A DNA stretch of 64,000 nt, taken from the NCBI GenBank assembly GCA_030374805.1, contig JARGSG010000133.1, positions 1-64,000 on the forward strand, in the 5' to 3' direction. This stretch comes from Gracilaria gracilis. Its lineage: Eukaryota > Rhodophyta > Florideophyceae > Gracilariales > Gracilariaceae. Below the pieces are notes generated by a model. The model saw nothing but the letters and a program-made list of their open reading frames with translations. It was not told the origin of the DNA and made no database searches. Every line of letters begins with the position of its first letter. Positions within the stretch are counted from its first letter, which is position 1. Positions 10,653 through 21,842 of this stretch are shown here, one piece after another. Both the position numbers and the translations under genes were made by a program.

Positions 10653-11540
10653 ATGCCTCGTCGTACTCGCCAGACGCCAGAGGAACAGGTCGAAGAAGTT
10701 GAAGCCATCGAACAAGTCGAAGAAACTCCACCCGAGGCTGAACAGCCGGAGTATACCGACGATGAGCTCTTCGACCTTGTGAAGCCTCACTTGAATCAAG
10801 TCTTCGCTCCTTATCGCAAGAAGATTCAAGTGATGGATGAGAAGATCGCCCGCAGAAGCATCATCCTGGATGAGCTGATGAAGCATCAAGACAACCAGAC
10901 ACTCCCCAAGTCTATTGTCGTGCCTCGTATGCCACAATTGCCCAGCTCCCAGGTTGATGAATTCAGCTCCAAGTTCAAGGATCTAGCCGAGTTGTTCGCC
11001 ACACAGACACTCGACCTCGTCGTCAAAGCCAGAGCACAGGACCTGAAGTCCATAGCAGGCGAGAGGAAAGATCTTTTTGCTGAAGCCGTCGAGAAGTTGG
11101 AGGAATCCCTCATGGAAGCGTACAATGTCGTTCATCAAATGACAAAGTCGCAGATGCCTCCACTTCTTGAACGTTATAAGGAACTTCTCTTGACATCACT
11201 TGAGAAAGCCCGGCTTCAGACCGAACTTAAGAGCTCCTTTGGTAACTTCGTGGATAATGAGAAGAAGAATGCCGGGCTCCTGAAGAGATCCGCTGCCGAG
11301 GCCGATGAAGAGGAGGCCCCGCAAGGGGTCGATCGGCTGCGGAAGGAGATCCAGGCGCTTAAGAAGGATATCAAATCCCTTAAGACTTCTTATATCCCCC
11401 CCAAGACCCCCAAACCCCAGGGTGGTAAGCCCAAACCTAAAGCTGGTAAGGGTAAGCAGGGGAAAGCGAAGACCAAAGGAAAGCCGAAGCCGAAAAACGG
11501 GAAGCAAGGCGCCGCCGGACGGGGCGCCAAGCAAAATTAA
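10653..11540 (+). CDS. PLE ORF1 protein (295 aa), unit 3: coiled-coil with basic tail
   Basis: Start chosen at the ATG of MPRRTRQTPEEQ; an upstream in-frame TTG would add 10 residues. Residues ~15-50 are acidic, and 55-200 are charged and helix-rich with coiled-coil character (for example the FAEAVEKLEESLMEAY stretch). The last ~60 residues are Lys/Pro/Gly-rich and end GRGAKQN, suiting nucleic-acid binding. A companion protein for the RT RNP is inferred; I recognise no named domain. After its TAA the same frame stays open for 15 codons to a TGA that overlaps the ORF2 start as ATGA (11585-11588). Confidence 0.85.
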   Translation: MPRRTRQTPEEQVEEVEAIEQVEETPPEAEQPEYTDDELFDLVKPHLNQVFAPYRKKIQVMDEKIARRSIILDELMKHQDNQTLPKSIVVPRMPQLPSSQVDEFSSKFKDLAELFATQTLDLVVKARAQDLKSIAGERKDLFAEAVEKLEESLMEAYNVVHQMTKSQMPPLLERYKELLLTSLEKARLQTELKSSFGNFVDNEKKNAGLLKRSAAEADEEEAPQGVDRLRKEIQALKKDIKSLKTSYIPPKTPKPQGGKPKPKAGKGKQGKAKTKGKPKPKNGKQGAAGRGAKQN

Positions 11541-11584
11541 ACTGTTCACGGCCTAGGAAACCCCATTCCTTCAAGTCTCAAGAA

Positions 11585-13481
11585 ATGAAGTACAACCCAC
11601 CGGTTGGAATCAACGACAAGGACGTACCATATGAAGTCAAGAAGGTACTGTCTGTCGGTGGTGGCTTCGTTCTTAGAACACCGCTGAAAGTTTGTCTTCA
11701 AGACACAGTGGATCAAGTGTTCAAGGCTTTAGGAAAGGGGCCAGGGAGAGTCGACATCCCAACCAACATACGTGTGAAAGGAAAGATTGAGAGACAAGTC
11801 ACACGTATGGGGATTGAGCGACCTCCCTCCTTGCATCTAACATTGATGCGAGGAATCAAGTACATCAAGAAGATGGGTTGGGTCGTCAAAGCAGCAGATA
11901 AGAACCTCGGGCTCACGCTAATGAGTCGCGAGTTCTATGACGACTTGGTGCATAAGGAGATTCACGAGGGTGCATTCTCTGAGGTCAGTTCCTTCCCCCA
12001 TGAAGGGCTCCTCAGTAACCTCAAGATGATCCTTGACATATGCTTCCAGAAGCCTCGGTACATCAAGAAAATGATGAAGTATGCCGAGAGCGCCAAGGAA
12101 CCAGCCCCCTTCTATGTACTACCGAAGATCCACAAGCCGACGGTCAAGTCTAGACCGATCACCGCCTCACATTCATATATCACAGGTGGTCTGTCTAGAC
12201 AATTGAGTGCCCTCCTCAACAAAGAGGTGCTCAAGATACCAGCCATTTCAGTGAATAGCTGGCAGACCGTACGGCAATTGGAACATATACGCCTACCCTC
12301 GGACTGTGTCTTCCTGACATATGACGTGGAAAGGTGTTACCCCACAATCGACATCAAGGACGCCATTCGAGTGTTGGTCCGTGAACTACCCAAAGTGTTC
12401 ATGGCTAACAATGGCTTTTGGTGTCGAGTGCTACAGTTCATCATGAATCACAACTATGTTTTTGATGGACATGGGGTACATAGGCAGGTAATTGGAACAG
12501 CGACAGGGACAGCAGTAGCCCCTGCTTTCGCTAACCTTTACTTGTTCTATAAGTTCCGAAGGATCTTCAAGGAATTTGTCAGAAGAGTTATCATAAATCG
12601 TCGTTACATTGATGATGGACTGGTAATTACTCGGGACAGGGAGACTGCTGACAACCTCATGCAAAGGCTGAACACTTGTTCTAACCTGCGTATGACTTGG
12701 GATATCAGTAACAAGAAGGCAGTCTACCTGGACCTGGAGATACACAAAGGACGGAGGTTCTTCTTCCACAACATTGTGGATATACGGGTGTACACCAAGC
12801 CCATCTCCAAGTTCCTGTATCTCCACGGCAAATCCAACCATCCCACGCATACGTTCACCGGTATAGTCAAAGGAGAAATGATTCGATATCTCCGCAACAC
12901 CAGTGATGAACGTACGTGGAAGGCCAAGGTGGCTCGGCTATTCCGGATGCTGGCACAGCGAGGATACACTGGAAAGTATCTACGTGCCGCGCTGGACTAT
13001 GTCAGCTACCGTGACAGGGCGAAATACCTCGAACGAGCCACTCCGAAGGACCCGCCTTTTGGAGATCTGGTGAAGTGTCGATTCCACCCGCAACTGAAGG
13101 CTTATTGGCGCCAGCTGGAAAACTGGCTGGAATGCCAATTGCCACGTCATGGAATCCGAGGGAAATGGCCACGTGTCCTGCTGTACTTGCGGGGCGACAG
13201 TGTCAGCCGCCATGTCATCAGTGCCATACCATATTGTTATAAGTCTGCAGACTTGCTTAAAGGTGCCGCACGGCCGCCCAGGAAAACGGATCGCTAAGAG
13301 GGCCAATACTCGCATAAGCCGAAAGCGTCAGATTCAAATTTACACCACGTTTTGGCATGATTTTTGGAAAAATCAAAAACGTGGCACGCGCACCACGCAG
13401 CGCGATGACTTGTTGCAAATTCATAACGGACAAGTTGTAACGGCTGACAGGCATCGTTGGAACGATGACGAGGATGATTAG
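11585..13481 (+). pseudogene. PLE ORF2 reverse transcriptase, unit 3, late frameshift
   Basis: Open for 570 codons with all RT motifs intact (PKIHKP, YDVERCYPTI, YIDD). One extra C near 13266 (GGTGCCGCACGG instead of GGTGCGCACGG) shifts the frame and replaces the last ~70 residues. The basic C-terminal tail continues in another frame to the TAG at 13479. Confidence 0.88.
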
Positions 13482-13665
13482 TTGTCTAGTTACGTACAAG
13501 CGGTAAGTAGGTGACGCGATACACGTGCAACATACACGTGCAATATACACGTGCATATACACGTGCAATGTAGAAGAGTAGAGCAGTGCTAGGGTATTTG
13601 GAGGCTATATAAGGGGCCCCGGACTCCCCTCCGGTCTCCTTCTCTCCTCCTCATCCCACCATTCG

Positions 13666-13701
13666 GGCACTGAAGAGTCGTAAAGACGAAAGCGCTCTGC
13701 C
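13666..13701 (+). ncRNA. Hammerhead ribozyme core, unit 3
   Basis: Core identical to the copy at 3911; one extra T lies just upstream of stem I (ATTCGGG). Predicted cleavage is after 13697. Confidence 0.85.
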
Positions 13702-13901
13702 AACCTTTCTCTCCCTCCCTTCCCCTCTCCCCTCCACTCCCTTTCCCCCTCCCTTTCCGAAGACTCTCTAGTCTTTAAGCCGTCTCTCCCCCCCCTCCCT
13801 TTCATTCTGCGCGACGCTGCACACCCTCAACGCAGTTATTCAACCAAAACCCCTAAACCTTCGCGGGGTAGTTGCCGACGCCGATCATATCTCTCTTCAC
13901 C

Positions 13902-14793
13902 ATGCCTCGTCGTACTCGCCAGACGCCAGAGGAACAGGTCGAAGAAGTTGAAGCCATCGAACAAGTCGAAGAAACTCCACCCGAGGCTGAACAGCCGGAG
14001 TATACCGACGATGAGCTCTTCGACCTTGTGAAGCCTCACTTGAATCAAGTCCTTCGCTCCTTATCGCAAGAAGATTCAAGTGATGGATGAGAAGATCGCC
14101 CGCAGAAGCATCATCCTGGATGAGCTGATGAAGCATCAAAGACAACCAGACACTCCCCAAGTCTATTGTCGTGCCTCGTATGCCACAATTGCCCAGCTCC
14201 CAGGTTGATGAATTCAGCTCCAAGTTCAAGGGACCTAGCCGAGTCGTTCGCCACACAGACACTCGACCTCGTCGTCAAAGCCAGAGCACAGGACCTGAAG
14301 TCCATAGCAGGCGAGAGGAAAGATCTTTTTGCTGAAGCCGTCGAGAAGTTGGAGGAATCCCTCATGGAAGCGTACAATGTCGTTCATCAAATGACAAAGT
14401 CGCAGATGCCTCCACTTCTTGAACGTTATAAGGAACTTCTCTTGACATCACTTGAGAAAGCCCGGCTTCAGACCGAACTTAAGAGCTCCTTTGGTAACTT
14501 CGTGGATAATGAGAAGAAGAATGCCGGGCTCCTGAAGAGATCCGCTGCCGAGGCCGATGAAGAGGAGGCCCCGCAAGGGGTCGATCGGCTGCGGAAGGAG
14601 ATCCAGGCGCTTAAGAAGGATATCAAATCCCTTAAGACTTCTTATATCCCCCCCAAGACCCCCAAACCCCAGGGTGGTAAGCCCAAACCTAAAGCTGGTA
14701 AGGGTAAGCAGGGGAAAGCGAAGACCAAAGGAAAAGCCGAAGCCGAAAAACGGGAAGCAAGGCGCCGCCGGACGGGGCGCCAAGCAAAATTAA
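13902..14793 (+). pseudogene. PLE ORF1, unit 4, multiple frameshifts
   Basis: Extra bases near 14052 (GTCCTTCGC), 14139 (CATCAAAGAC), 14230 (CAAGGGACC) and 14734 (GGAAAAGCC) break the frame. Otherwise it is the same 295-aa protein as at 10653. Confidence 0.85.
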
Positions 14794-14837
14794 ACTGTTC
14801 ACGGCCTAGGAAACCCCATTCCTTCAAGTCTCAAGAA

Positions 14838-16737
14838 ATGAAGTACAACCCACCGGTTGGAATCAACGACAAGGACGTACCATATGAAGTCAAGAAGGTA
14901 CTGTCTGTCGGTGGTGGCTTCGTTCTTAGAACACCGCTGAAAGTTTGTCTTCAAGACACAGTGGATCAAGTGTTCAAGGCTTTAGGAAAGGGGCCAGGGA
15001 GAGTCGACATCCCAACCAACATACGTGTGAAAGGAAAGATTGAGAGACAAGTCACACGTATGGGGATTGAGCGACCTCCCTCCTTGCATCTAACATTGAT
15101 GCGAGGAATCAAGTACATCAAGAAGATGGGTTGGGTCGTCAAAGCAGCAGATAAGAACCTCGGGCTCACGCTAATGAGTCGCGAGTTCTATGACGACTTG
15201 GTAGCATAAGGAGATTCACGAGGGTGCATTCTCTGAGGTCAGTTCCTTCCCCCATGAAGGGCTCCTCAGTAACCTCAAGATGATCCTTGACATATGCTTC
15301 CAGAAGCCTCGGTACATCAAGAAAATGATGAAGTATGCCGAGAGCGCCAAGGAACCAGCCCCCTTCTATGTACTACCGAAGATCCACAAGCCGACGGTCA
15401 AGTCTAGACCGATCACCCGCCTCACATTCATATATCACAGGTGGTCTGTCTAGACAATTGAGTGCCCTCCTCAACAAAGAGGTGCTCAAGATACCAGCCA
15501 TTTCAGTGAATAGCTGGCAGACCGTACGGCAATTGGAACATATACGCCTACCCTCGGACTGTGTCTTCCTGACATATGACGTGGAAAGGTGTTACCCCAC
15601 AATCGACATCAAGGACGCCATTCGAGTGTTGGTCCGTGAACTACCCAAAGTGTTCATGGCTAACAATGGCTTTTGGTGTCGAGTGCTACAGTTCATCATG
15701 AATCACAACTATGTTTTTGATGGACATGGGGTACATAGGCAGGTAATTGGAACAGCGACAGGGACAGCAGTAGCCCCTGCTTTCGCTAACCTTTACTTGT
15801 TCTATAAGTTCCGAAGGATCTTCAAGGAATTTGTCAGAAGAGTTATCATAAATCGTCGTTACATTGATGATGGACTGGTAATTACTCGGGAACAGGGAGA
15901 CTGCTGACAACCTCATGCAAAGGCTGAAACACTTGTTCTAACCTGCGTATGACTTGGGATATCAGTAACAAGAAGGCAGTCTACCTGGACCTGGAGATAC
16001 ACAAAGGACGGAGGTTCTTCTTCCACAACATTGTGGATATACGGGTGTACACCAAGCCCATCTCCAAGTTCCTGTATCTCCACGGCAAATCCAACCATCC
16101 CACGCATACGTTCACCGGTATAGTCAAAGGAGAAATGATTCGATATCTCCGCAACACCAGTGATGAACGTACGTGGAAGGCCAAGGTGGCTCGGCTATTC
16201 CGGATGCTGGCACAGCGAGGATACACTGGAAAGTATCTACGTGCCGCGCTGGACTATGTCAGCTACCGTGACAGGGCGAAATACCTCGAACGAGCCACTC
16301 CGAAGGACCCGCCTTTTGGAGATCTGGTGAAGTGTCGATTCCACCCGCAACTGAAGGCTTATTGGCGCCAGCTGGAAAACTGGCTGGAATGCCAATTGCC
16401 ACGTCATGGAATCCGAGGGAAATGGCCACGTGTCCTGCTGTACTTGCGGGGCGACAGTGTCAGCCGCCATGTCATCAGTGCCATACCATATTGTTATAAG
16501 TCTGCAGACTTGCTTAAAGGTGCGCACGGCCGCCCAGGAAAACGGATCGCTAAGAGGGCCAATACTCGCATAAGCCGAAAGCGTCAGATTCAAATTTACA
16601 CCACGTTTTGGCATGATTTTTGGAAAAATCAAAAACGTGGCACGCGCACCACGCAGCGCGATGACTTGTTGCAAATTCATAACGGACAAGTTGTAACGGC
16701 TGACAGGCATCGTTGGAACGATGACGAGGATGATTAG
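14838..16737 (+). pseudogene. PLE ORF2 reverse transcriptase, unit 4, multiple frameshifts
   Basis: Extra bases near 15204 (TGGTAGCATAAG), 15418 (ATCACCCGCC), 15891 (CGGGAACAGG) and 15927 (GCTGAAACAC) break the frame. All RT motifs are still readable in pieces. Confidence 0.88.
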
Positions 16738-16919
16738 TTGTCTAGTTACGTACAACGGTAAGTAGGTGACGCGATACACGTGCAACATACACGTGCAATA
16801 TACACGTGCATATACACGTGCAATGTAGAAGAGTAGAGCAGTGCTAGGGTATTTGGAGGCTATATAAGGGGCCCCGGACTCCCCTCCGGTCTCCTTCTCT
16901 CCTCCTCATCCCACCATCG

Positions 16920-16955
16920 GGCACTGAAGAGTCGTAAAGACGAAAGCGCTCTGCC
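16920..16955 (+). ncRNA. Hammerhead ribozyme core, unit 4
   Basis: All core elements are identical to the copy at 3911. Predicted cleavage is after 16951. Confidence 0.85.
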
Positions 16956-17156
16956 AACCTTTCTCTCCCTCCCTTCCCCTCTCCCCTCCACTCCCTTTCC
17001 CCCTCCCTTTCCGAAGACTCTCTAGTCTTTAAGCCGTCTCTCCCCCCCCCTCCCTTTCATTCTGCGCGACGCTGCACACCCTCAACGCAGTTATTCAACC
17101 AAAACCCCTAAACCTTCGCGGGGTAGTTGCCGTCGCCGATCATATCTCTCTTCACC

Positions 17157-18044
17157 ATGCCTCGTCGTACTCGCCAGACGCCAGAGGAACAGGTCGAAGA
17201 AGTTGAAGCCATCGAACAAGTCGAAGAAACTCCACCCGAGGCTGAACAGCCGGAGTATACCGACGATGAGCTCTTCGACCTTGTGAAGCCTCACTTGAAT
17301 CAAGTCTTCGCTCCTTATCGCAAGAAGATTCAAGTGATGGATGAGAAGATCGCCCGCAGAAGCATCATCCTGGATGAGCTGATGAAGCATCAAGACAACC
17401 AGACACTCCCCAAGTCTATTGTCGTGCCTCGTATGCCACAATTGCCCAGCTCCCAGGTTGATGAATTCAGCTCCAAGTTCAAGGATCTAGCCGAGTTGTT
17501 CGCCACACAGACACTCGACCTCGTCGTCAAAGCCAGAGCACAGGACCTGAAGTCCATAGCAGGCGAGAGGAAAGATCTTTTTGCTGAAGCCGTCGAGAAG
17601 TTGGAGGAATCCCTCATGGAAGCGTACAATGTCGTTCATCAAATGACAAAGTCGCAGATGCCTCCACTTCTTGAACGTTATAAGGAACTTCTCTTGACAT
17701 CACTTGAGAAAGCCCGGCTTCAGACCGAACTTAAGAGCTCCTTTGGTAACTTCGTGGATAATGAGAAGAAGAATGCCGGTCTCCTGAAGAGATCCGCTGC
17801 CGAGGCCGATGAAGAGGAGGCCCCGCAAGGGGTCGATCGGCTGCGGAAGGAGATCCAGGCGCTTAAGAAGGATATCAAATCCCTTAAGACTTCTTATATC
17901 CCCCCCAAGACCCCCAAACCCCAGGGTGGTAAGCCCAAACCTAAAGCTGGTAAGGGTAAGCAGGGGAAAGCGAAGACCAAAGGAAAGCCGAAGCCAAAAA
18001 ACGGGAAGCAAGGCGCCGCCGGACGGGGCGCCAAGCAAAATTAA
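17157..18044 (+). CDS. PLE ORF1 protein (295 aa), unit 5
   Basis: Open copy of the coiled-coil/basic-tail ORF1, nearly identical to the one at 10653, including the variant AELFATQ. ORF2 of this unit is deleted, so any protein could act only in trans with another unit's RT. Confidence 0.82.
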   Translation: MPRRTRQTPEEQVEEVEAIEQVEETPPEAEQPEYTDDELFDLVKPHLNQVFAPYRKKIQVMDEKIARRSIILDELMKHQDNQTLPKSIVVPRMPQLPSSQVDEFSSKFKDLAELFATQTLDLVVKARAQDLKSIAGERKDLFAEAVEKLEESLMEAYNVVHQMTKSQMPPLLERYKELLLTSLEKARLQTELKSSFGNFVDNEKKNAGLLKRSAAEADEEEAPQGVDRLRKEIQALKKDIKSLKTSYIPPKTPKPQGGKPKPKAGKGKQGKAKTKGKPKPKNGKQGAAGRGAKQN

Positions 18045-18088
18045 ACTGTTCACGGCCTAGGAAACCCCATTCCTTCAAGTCTCAAGAA

Positions 18089-18411
18089 ATGAAGTACAAC
18101 CCACCGGTTGGAATCAACGACAAGGACGTACCATATGAAGTCAAGAAGGTACTGTCTGTCGGTGGTGGCTTCGTTCTTAGAACACCGCTGAAAGTTTGTC
18201 TTCAAGACACAGTGGATCAAGTGTTCAAGGCTTTAGGAAGGGGCCAGGGGAGAGTCGACATCCCAACCAACATACGTGTGAAAGGAAAGATTGAGAGACA
18301 AGTCACACGTATGGGATTGAGCGACCTCCCTCCTTGCATCGCACACGAGCGCGATGAATCAAATTCATAACGGAAGATGGGCTGACAGGTCGTCAAATGA
18401 CAGGAGATTAG
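18089..18411 (+). pseudogene. PLE ORF2 remnant, unit 5
   Basis: Normal for about 75 codons, then a G-deletion/insertion pair near 18240 and a missing G in ATGGGATTGAG near 18312. It then breaks off after CTCCTTGCATC into a scrambled scar. The scar contains short blocks matching the ORF2 3' end (GCGCGATGA, CAAATTCATAACGG, GGCTGACAGG, GATTAGTTGTCTAG) with the intervening bases lost. Confidence 0.88.
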
Positions 18412-18593
18412 TTGTCTAGTTACGTACAACGGTAAGTAGGTTACGCGATACACGTGCAACATACACGTGCAATATACACGTGCATATACACGTGCAATGT
18501 AGAAGAGTAGAGCAGTGCTAGGGTATTTGGAGGCTATATAAGGGGCCCCGGACTCCCCTCCGGTCTCCTTCTTTCCTCCTCATCCCACCATCG

Positions 18594-18629
18594 GGCACTG
18601 AAGAGTCGTAAAGACGAAAGCGCTCTGCC
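18594..18629 (+). ncRNA. Hammerhead ribozyme core, unit 5
   Basis: All core elements are identical to the copy at 3911. Predicted cleavage is after 18625. Confidence 0.85.
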
Positions 18630-18829
18630 AACCTTTCTCTCCCTCCCTTCCCCTCTCCCCTCCACTCCCTTTCCCCCTCCCTTTCCGAAGACTCTCTAGT
18701 CTTTAAGCCGTCTCTCCCCCCCCTCCCTTTCATTCTGCGCGACGCTGCACACCCTCAACGCAGTTATTCAACCAAAACCCCTAAACCTTCGCGGGGTAGT
18801 TGCCGTCGCCGATCATATCTCTCTTCACC

Positions 18830-19720
18830 ATGCCTCGTCGTACTCGCCAGACGCCAGAGGAACAGGTCGAAGAAGTTGAAGCCATCGAACAAGTCGAAGA
18901 AACTCCACCCGAGGCTGAACAGCCGGAGTATACCGACGATGAGCTCTTCGACCTTGTGAAGCCTCACTTGAATCAAGTCTTCGCTCCTTATCGCAAGAAG
19001 ATTCAAGTGATGGATGAGAAGATCGCCCGCAGAAGCATCATCCTGGATGAGCTGATGAAGCATCAAGACAACCAGACACTCCCCAAGTCTATTGTCGTGC
19101 CTCGTATGCCACAATTGCCCAGCTCCCAGGTTGATGAATTCAGCTCCAAGTTCAAGGATCTAGCCGAGTCGTTCGCCACACAGACACTCGACCTCGTCGT
19201 CAAAGCCAGAGCACAGGACCTGAAGTCCATAGCAGGCGAGAGGAAAGATCTTTTTGCTGAAGCCGTCGAGAAGTTGGAGGAATCCCTCATGGAAGCGTAC
19301 AATGTCGTTCATCAAATGACAAAGTCGCAGATGCCTCCACTTCTTGAACGTTATAAGGAACTTCTCTTGACATCACTTGAGAAAGCCCGGCTTCAGACCG
19401 AACTTAAGAGCTCCTTTGGTAACTTCGTGGATAATGAGAAGAAGAATGCCGGGCTCCTGAAGAGATCCGCTGCCGAGGCCGATGAAGAGGAGGCCCCGCA
19501 AAGGGTCGATCGGCTGCGGAAGGAGATCCAGGCGCTTAAGAAGGATATCAAATCCCTTAAGACTTCTTATATCCCCCCCCAAGACCCCCAAACCCCAGGG
19601 GTGGTAAGCCCAAACCTAAAGCTGGTAAGGGTAAGCAGGGGAAAGCGAAGACCAAAGGAAAGCCGAAGCCGAAAAAACGGGAAGCAAGGCGCCGCCGGAC
19701 GGGGCGCCAAGCAAAATTAA
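18830..19720 (+). CDS. PLE ORF1 protein (296 aa), unit 6, re-phased C-terminal segment
   Basis: Same coiled-coil protein, but three single-base insertions in homopolymers (C-run near 19575, G-run near 19600, A-run near 19674) sum to +3. Residues ~248-283 are therefore read in another frame, which is also Lys/Arg-rich, before the normal GKQGAAGRGAKQN end returns. This keeps the frame open by chance or by selection for a basic tail. Confidence 0.78.
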   Translation: MPRRTRQTPEEQVEEVEAIEQVEETPPEAEQPEYTDDELFDLVKPHLNQVFAPYRKKIQVMDEKIARRSIILDELMKHQDNQTLPKSIVVPRMPQLPSSQVDEFSSKFKDLAESFATQTLDLVVKARAQDLKSIAGERKDLFAEAVEKLEESLMEAYNVVHQMTKSQMPPLLERYKELLLTSLEKARLQTELKSSFGNFVDNEKKNAGLLKRSAAEADEEEAPQRVDRLRKEIQALKKDIKSLKTSYIPPQDPQTPGVVSPNLKLVRVSRGKRRPKESRSRKNGKQGAAGRGAKQN

Positions 19721-19764
19721 ACCGTTCACGGCCTAGGAAACCCCATTCCTTCAAGTCTCAAGAA

Positions 19765-21660
19765 ATGAAGTACAACCCACCGGTTGGAATCAACGACAAG
19801 GACGTACCATATGAAGTCAAGAAGGTACTGTCTGTCGGTGGTGGCTTCGTTCTTAGAACACCGCTGAAAGTTTGTCTTCAAGACACAGTGGATCAAGTGT
19901 TCAAGGCTTTAGGAAAGGGGCCAGGGAGAGTCGACATCCCAACCAACATACGTGTGAAAGGAAAGATTGAGAGACAAGTCACACGTATGGGGATTGAGCG
20001 ACCTCCCTCCTTGCATCTAACATTGATGCGAGGAATCAAGTACATCAAGAAGATGGGTTGGGTCGTCAAAGCAGCAGATAAGAACCTCGGGCTCACGCTA
20101 ATGAGTCGCGAGTTCTATGACGACTTGGTGCATAAGGAGATTCACGAGGGTGCATTCTCTGAGGTCAGTTCCTTCCCCCATGAAGGGCTCCTCAGTAACC
20201 TCAAGATGATCCTTGACATATGCTTCCAGAAGCCTCGGTACATCAAGAAAATGATGAAGTATGCCGAGAGCGCCAAGGAACCAGCCCCCTTCTATGTACT
20301 ACCGAAGATCCACAAGCCGACGGTCAAGTCTAGACCGATCACCGCCTCACATTCATATATCACAGGTGGTCTGTCTAGACAATTGAGTGCCCTCCTCAAC
20401 AAAGAGGTGCTCAAGATACCAGCCATTTCAGTGAATAGCTGGCAGACCGTACGGCAATTGGAACATATACGCCTACCCTCGGACTGTGTCTTCCTGACAT
20501 ATGACGTGGAAAGGTGTTACCCCACAATCTACATCAAGGACGCCATTCGAGTGTTGGTCCGTGAACTACCCAAAGTGTTCATGGCTAACAATGGCTTTTG
20601 GTGTCGAGTGCTACAGTTCATCATGAATCACAACTATGTTTTTGATGGACATGGGGTACATAGGCAGGTAATTGGAACAGCGACAGGGACAGCAGTAGCC
20701 CCTGCTTTCGCTAACCTTTACTTGTTCTATAAGTTCCGAAGGATCTTCAAGGAATTTGTCAGAGGAGTTATCATAAATCGTCGTTACATTGATGATGGAC
20801 TGGTAATTACTCGGGACAGGGAGACTGCTGACAACCTCATGCAAAGGCTGAACACTTGTTCTAACCTGCGTATGACTTGGGATATCAGTAACAAGAAGGC
20901 AGTCTACCTGGACCTGGAGATACACAAAGGACGGAGGTTCTTCTTCCACAACATTGTGGATATACGGGTGTACACCAAGCCCATCTCCAAGTTCCTGTAT
21001 CTCCACGGCAAATCCAACCATCCCACGCATACGTTCACCGGTATAGTCAAAGGAGAAATGATTCGATATCTCCGCAACACCAGTGATGAACGTACGTGGA
21101 AGGCCAAGGTGGCTCGGCTATTCCGGATGCTGGCACAGCGAGGATACACTGGAAAGTATCTACGTGCCGCGCTGGACTATGTCAGCTACCGTGACAGGGC
21201 GAAATACCTCGAACGAGCCACTCCGAAGGACCCGCCTTTTGGAGATCTGGTGAAGTGTCGATTCCACCCGCAACTGAAGGCTTATTGGCGCCAGCTGGAA
21301 AACTGGCTGGAATGCCAATTGCCACGTCATGGAATCCGAGAGAAATGGCCACGTGTCCTGCTGTACTTGCGGGGCGACAGTGTCAGCCGCCATGTCATCA
21401 GTGCCATACCATATTGTTATAAGTCTGCAGACTTGCTTAAAGGTGCGCACGGCCGCCCAGGAAAACGGATCGCTAAGAGGGCCAATACTCGCATAAGCCG
21501 AAAGCGTCAGATTCAAATTTACACCACGTTTTGGCATGATTTTTGGAAAAATCAAAAACGTGGCACGCGCACCACGCAGCGCGATGACTTGTTGCAAATT
21601 CATAACGGACAAGTTGTAACGGCTGACAGGCATCGTTGGAACGATGACGAGGATGATTAG
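19765..21660 (+). CDS. PLE ORF2: Penelope-like reverse transcriptase (631 aa), unit 6
   Basis: Complete RT frame as in unit 2, with PKIHKP, motif A Asp 247, motif B GTATGTAVAP and YIDD. One change lies next to motif A: PTID to PTIY (residue 256, GAC to TAC). Position 256 is not the catalytic Asp, which is retained. There is no GIY-YIG domain. Together with ORF1 at 18830 this is the best candidate for a complete element. Confidence 0.93.
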   Translation: MKYNPPVGINDKDVPYEVKKVLSVGGGFVLRTPLKVCLQDTVDQVFKALGKGPGRVDIPTNIRVKGKIERQVTRMGIERPPSLHLTLMRGIKYIKKMGWVVKAADKNLGLTLMSREFYDDLVHKEIHEGAFSEVSSFPHEGLLSNLKMILDICFQKPRYIKKMMKYAESAKEPAPFYVLPKIHKPTVKSRPITASHSYITGGLSRQLSALLNKEVLKIPAISVNSWQTVRQLEHIRLPSDCVFLTYDVERCYPTIYIKDAIRVLVRELPKVFMANNGFWCRVLQFIMNHNYVFDGHGVHRQVIGTATGTAVAPAFANLYLFYKFRRIFKEFVRGVIINRRYIDDGLVITRDRETADNLMQRLNTCSNLRMTWDISNKKAVYLDLEIHKGRRFFFHNIVDIRVYTKPISKFLYLHGKSNHPTHTFTGIVKGEMIRYLRNTSDERTWKAKVARLFRMLAQRGYTGKYLRAALDYVSYRDRAKYLERATPKDPPFGDLVKCRFHPQLKAYWRQLENWLECQLPRHGIREKWPRVLLYLRGDSVSRHVISAIPYCYKSADLLKGAHGRPGKRIAKRANTRISRKRQIQIYTTFWHDFWKNQKRGTRTTQRDDLLQIHNGQVVTADRHRWNDDEDD

Positions 21661-21842
21661 TTGTCTAGTTACGTACAACGGTAAGTAGGTTACGCGATAC
21701 ACGTGCACTATACACGTGCAGTATACACGTGCATATACACGTGCAATGTAGAAGAGTAGAGCAGTGCTAGGGTATTTGGAGGCTATATAAGGGGCCCCGG
21801 ACTCCCCTCCGGTCTCCTTCTCTCCTCCTCATCCCACCATCG

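Larger units (their letters stand above)
10611..13859 (+). mobile_element. PLE unit 3 (3249 bp), ORF1 intact
   Basis: Full-length unit with open ORF1; ORF2 has one late frameshift. Ends in CCCCTAAACC. Confidence 0.92.
13860..17114 (+). mobile_element. PLE unit 4 (3255 bp), both ORFs broken by single-base insertions
   Basis: Carries about ten one-base insertions spread over both ORFs and almost no substitutions. This error profile is more like unpolished long-read sequence than old decay. Confidence 0.9.
17115..18787 (+). mobile_element. PLE unit 5 (1673 bp), internal ORF2 deletion
   Basis: Intact 5' half and 3' region, but about 1.57 kb of ORF2 is missing. The deletion scar around 18340-18410 is a patchwork of short pieces of the normal ORF2 end. 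Confidence 0.92.
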
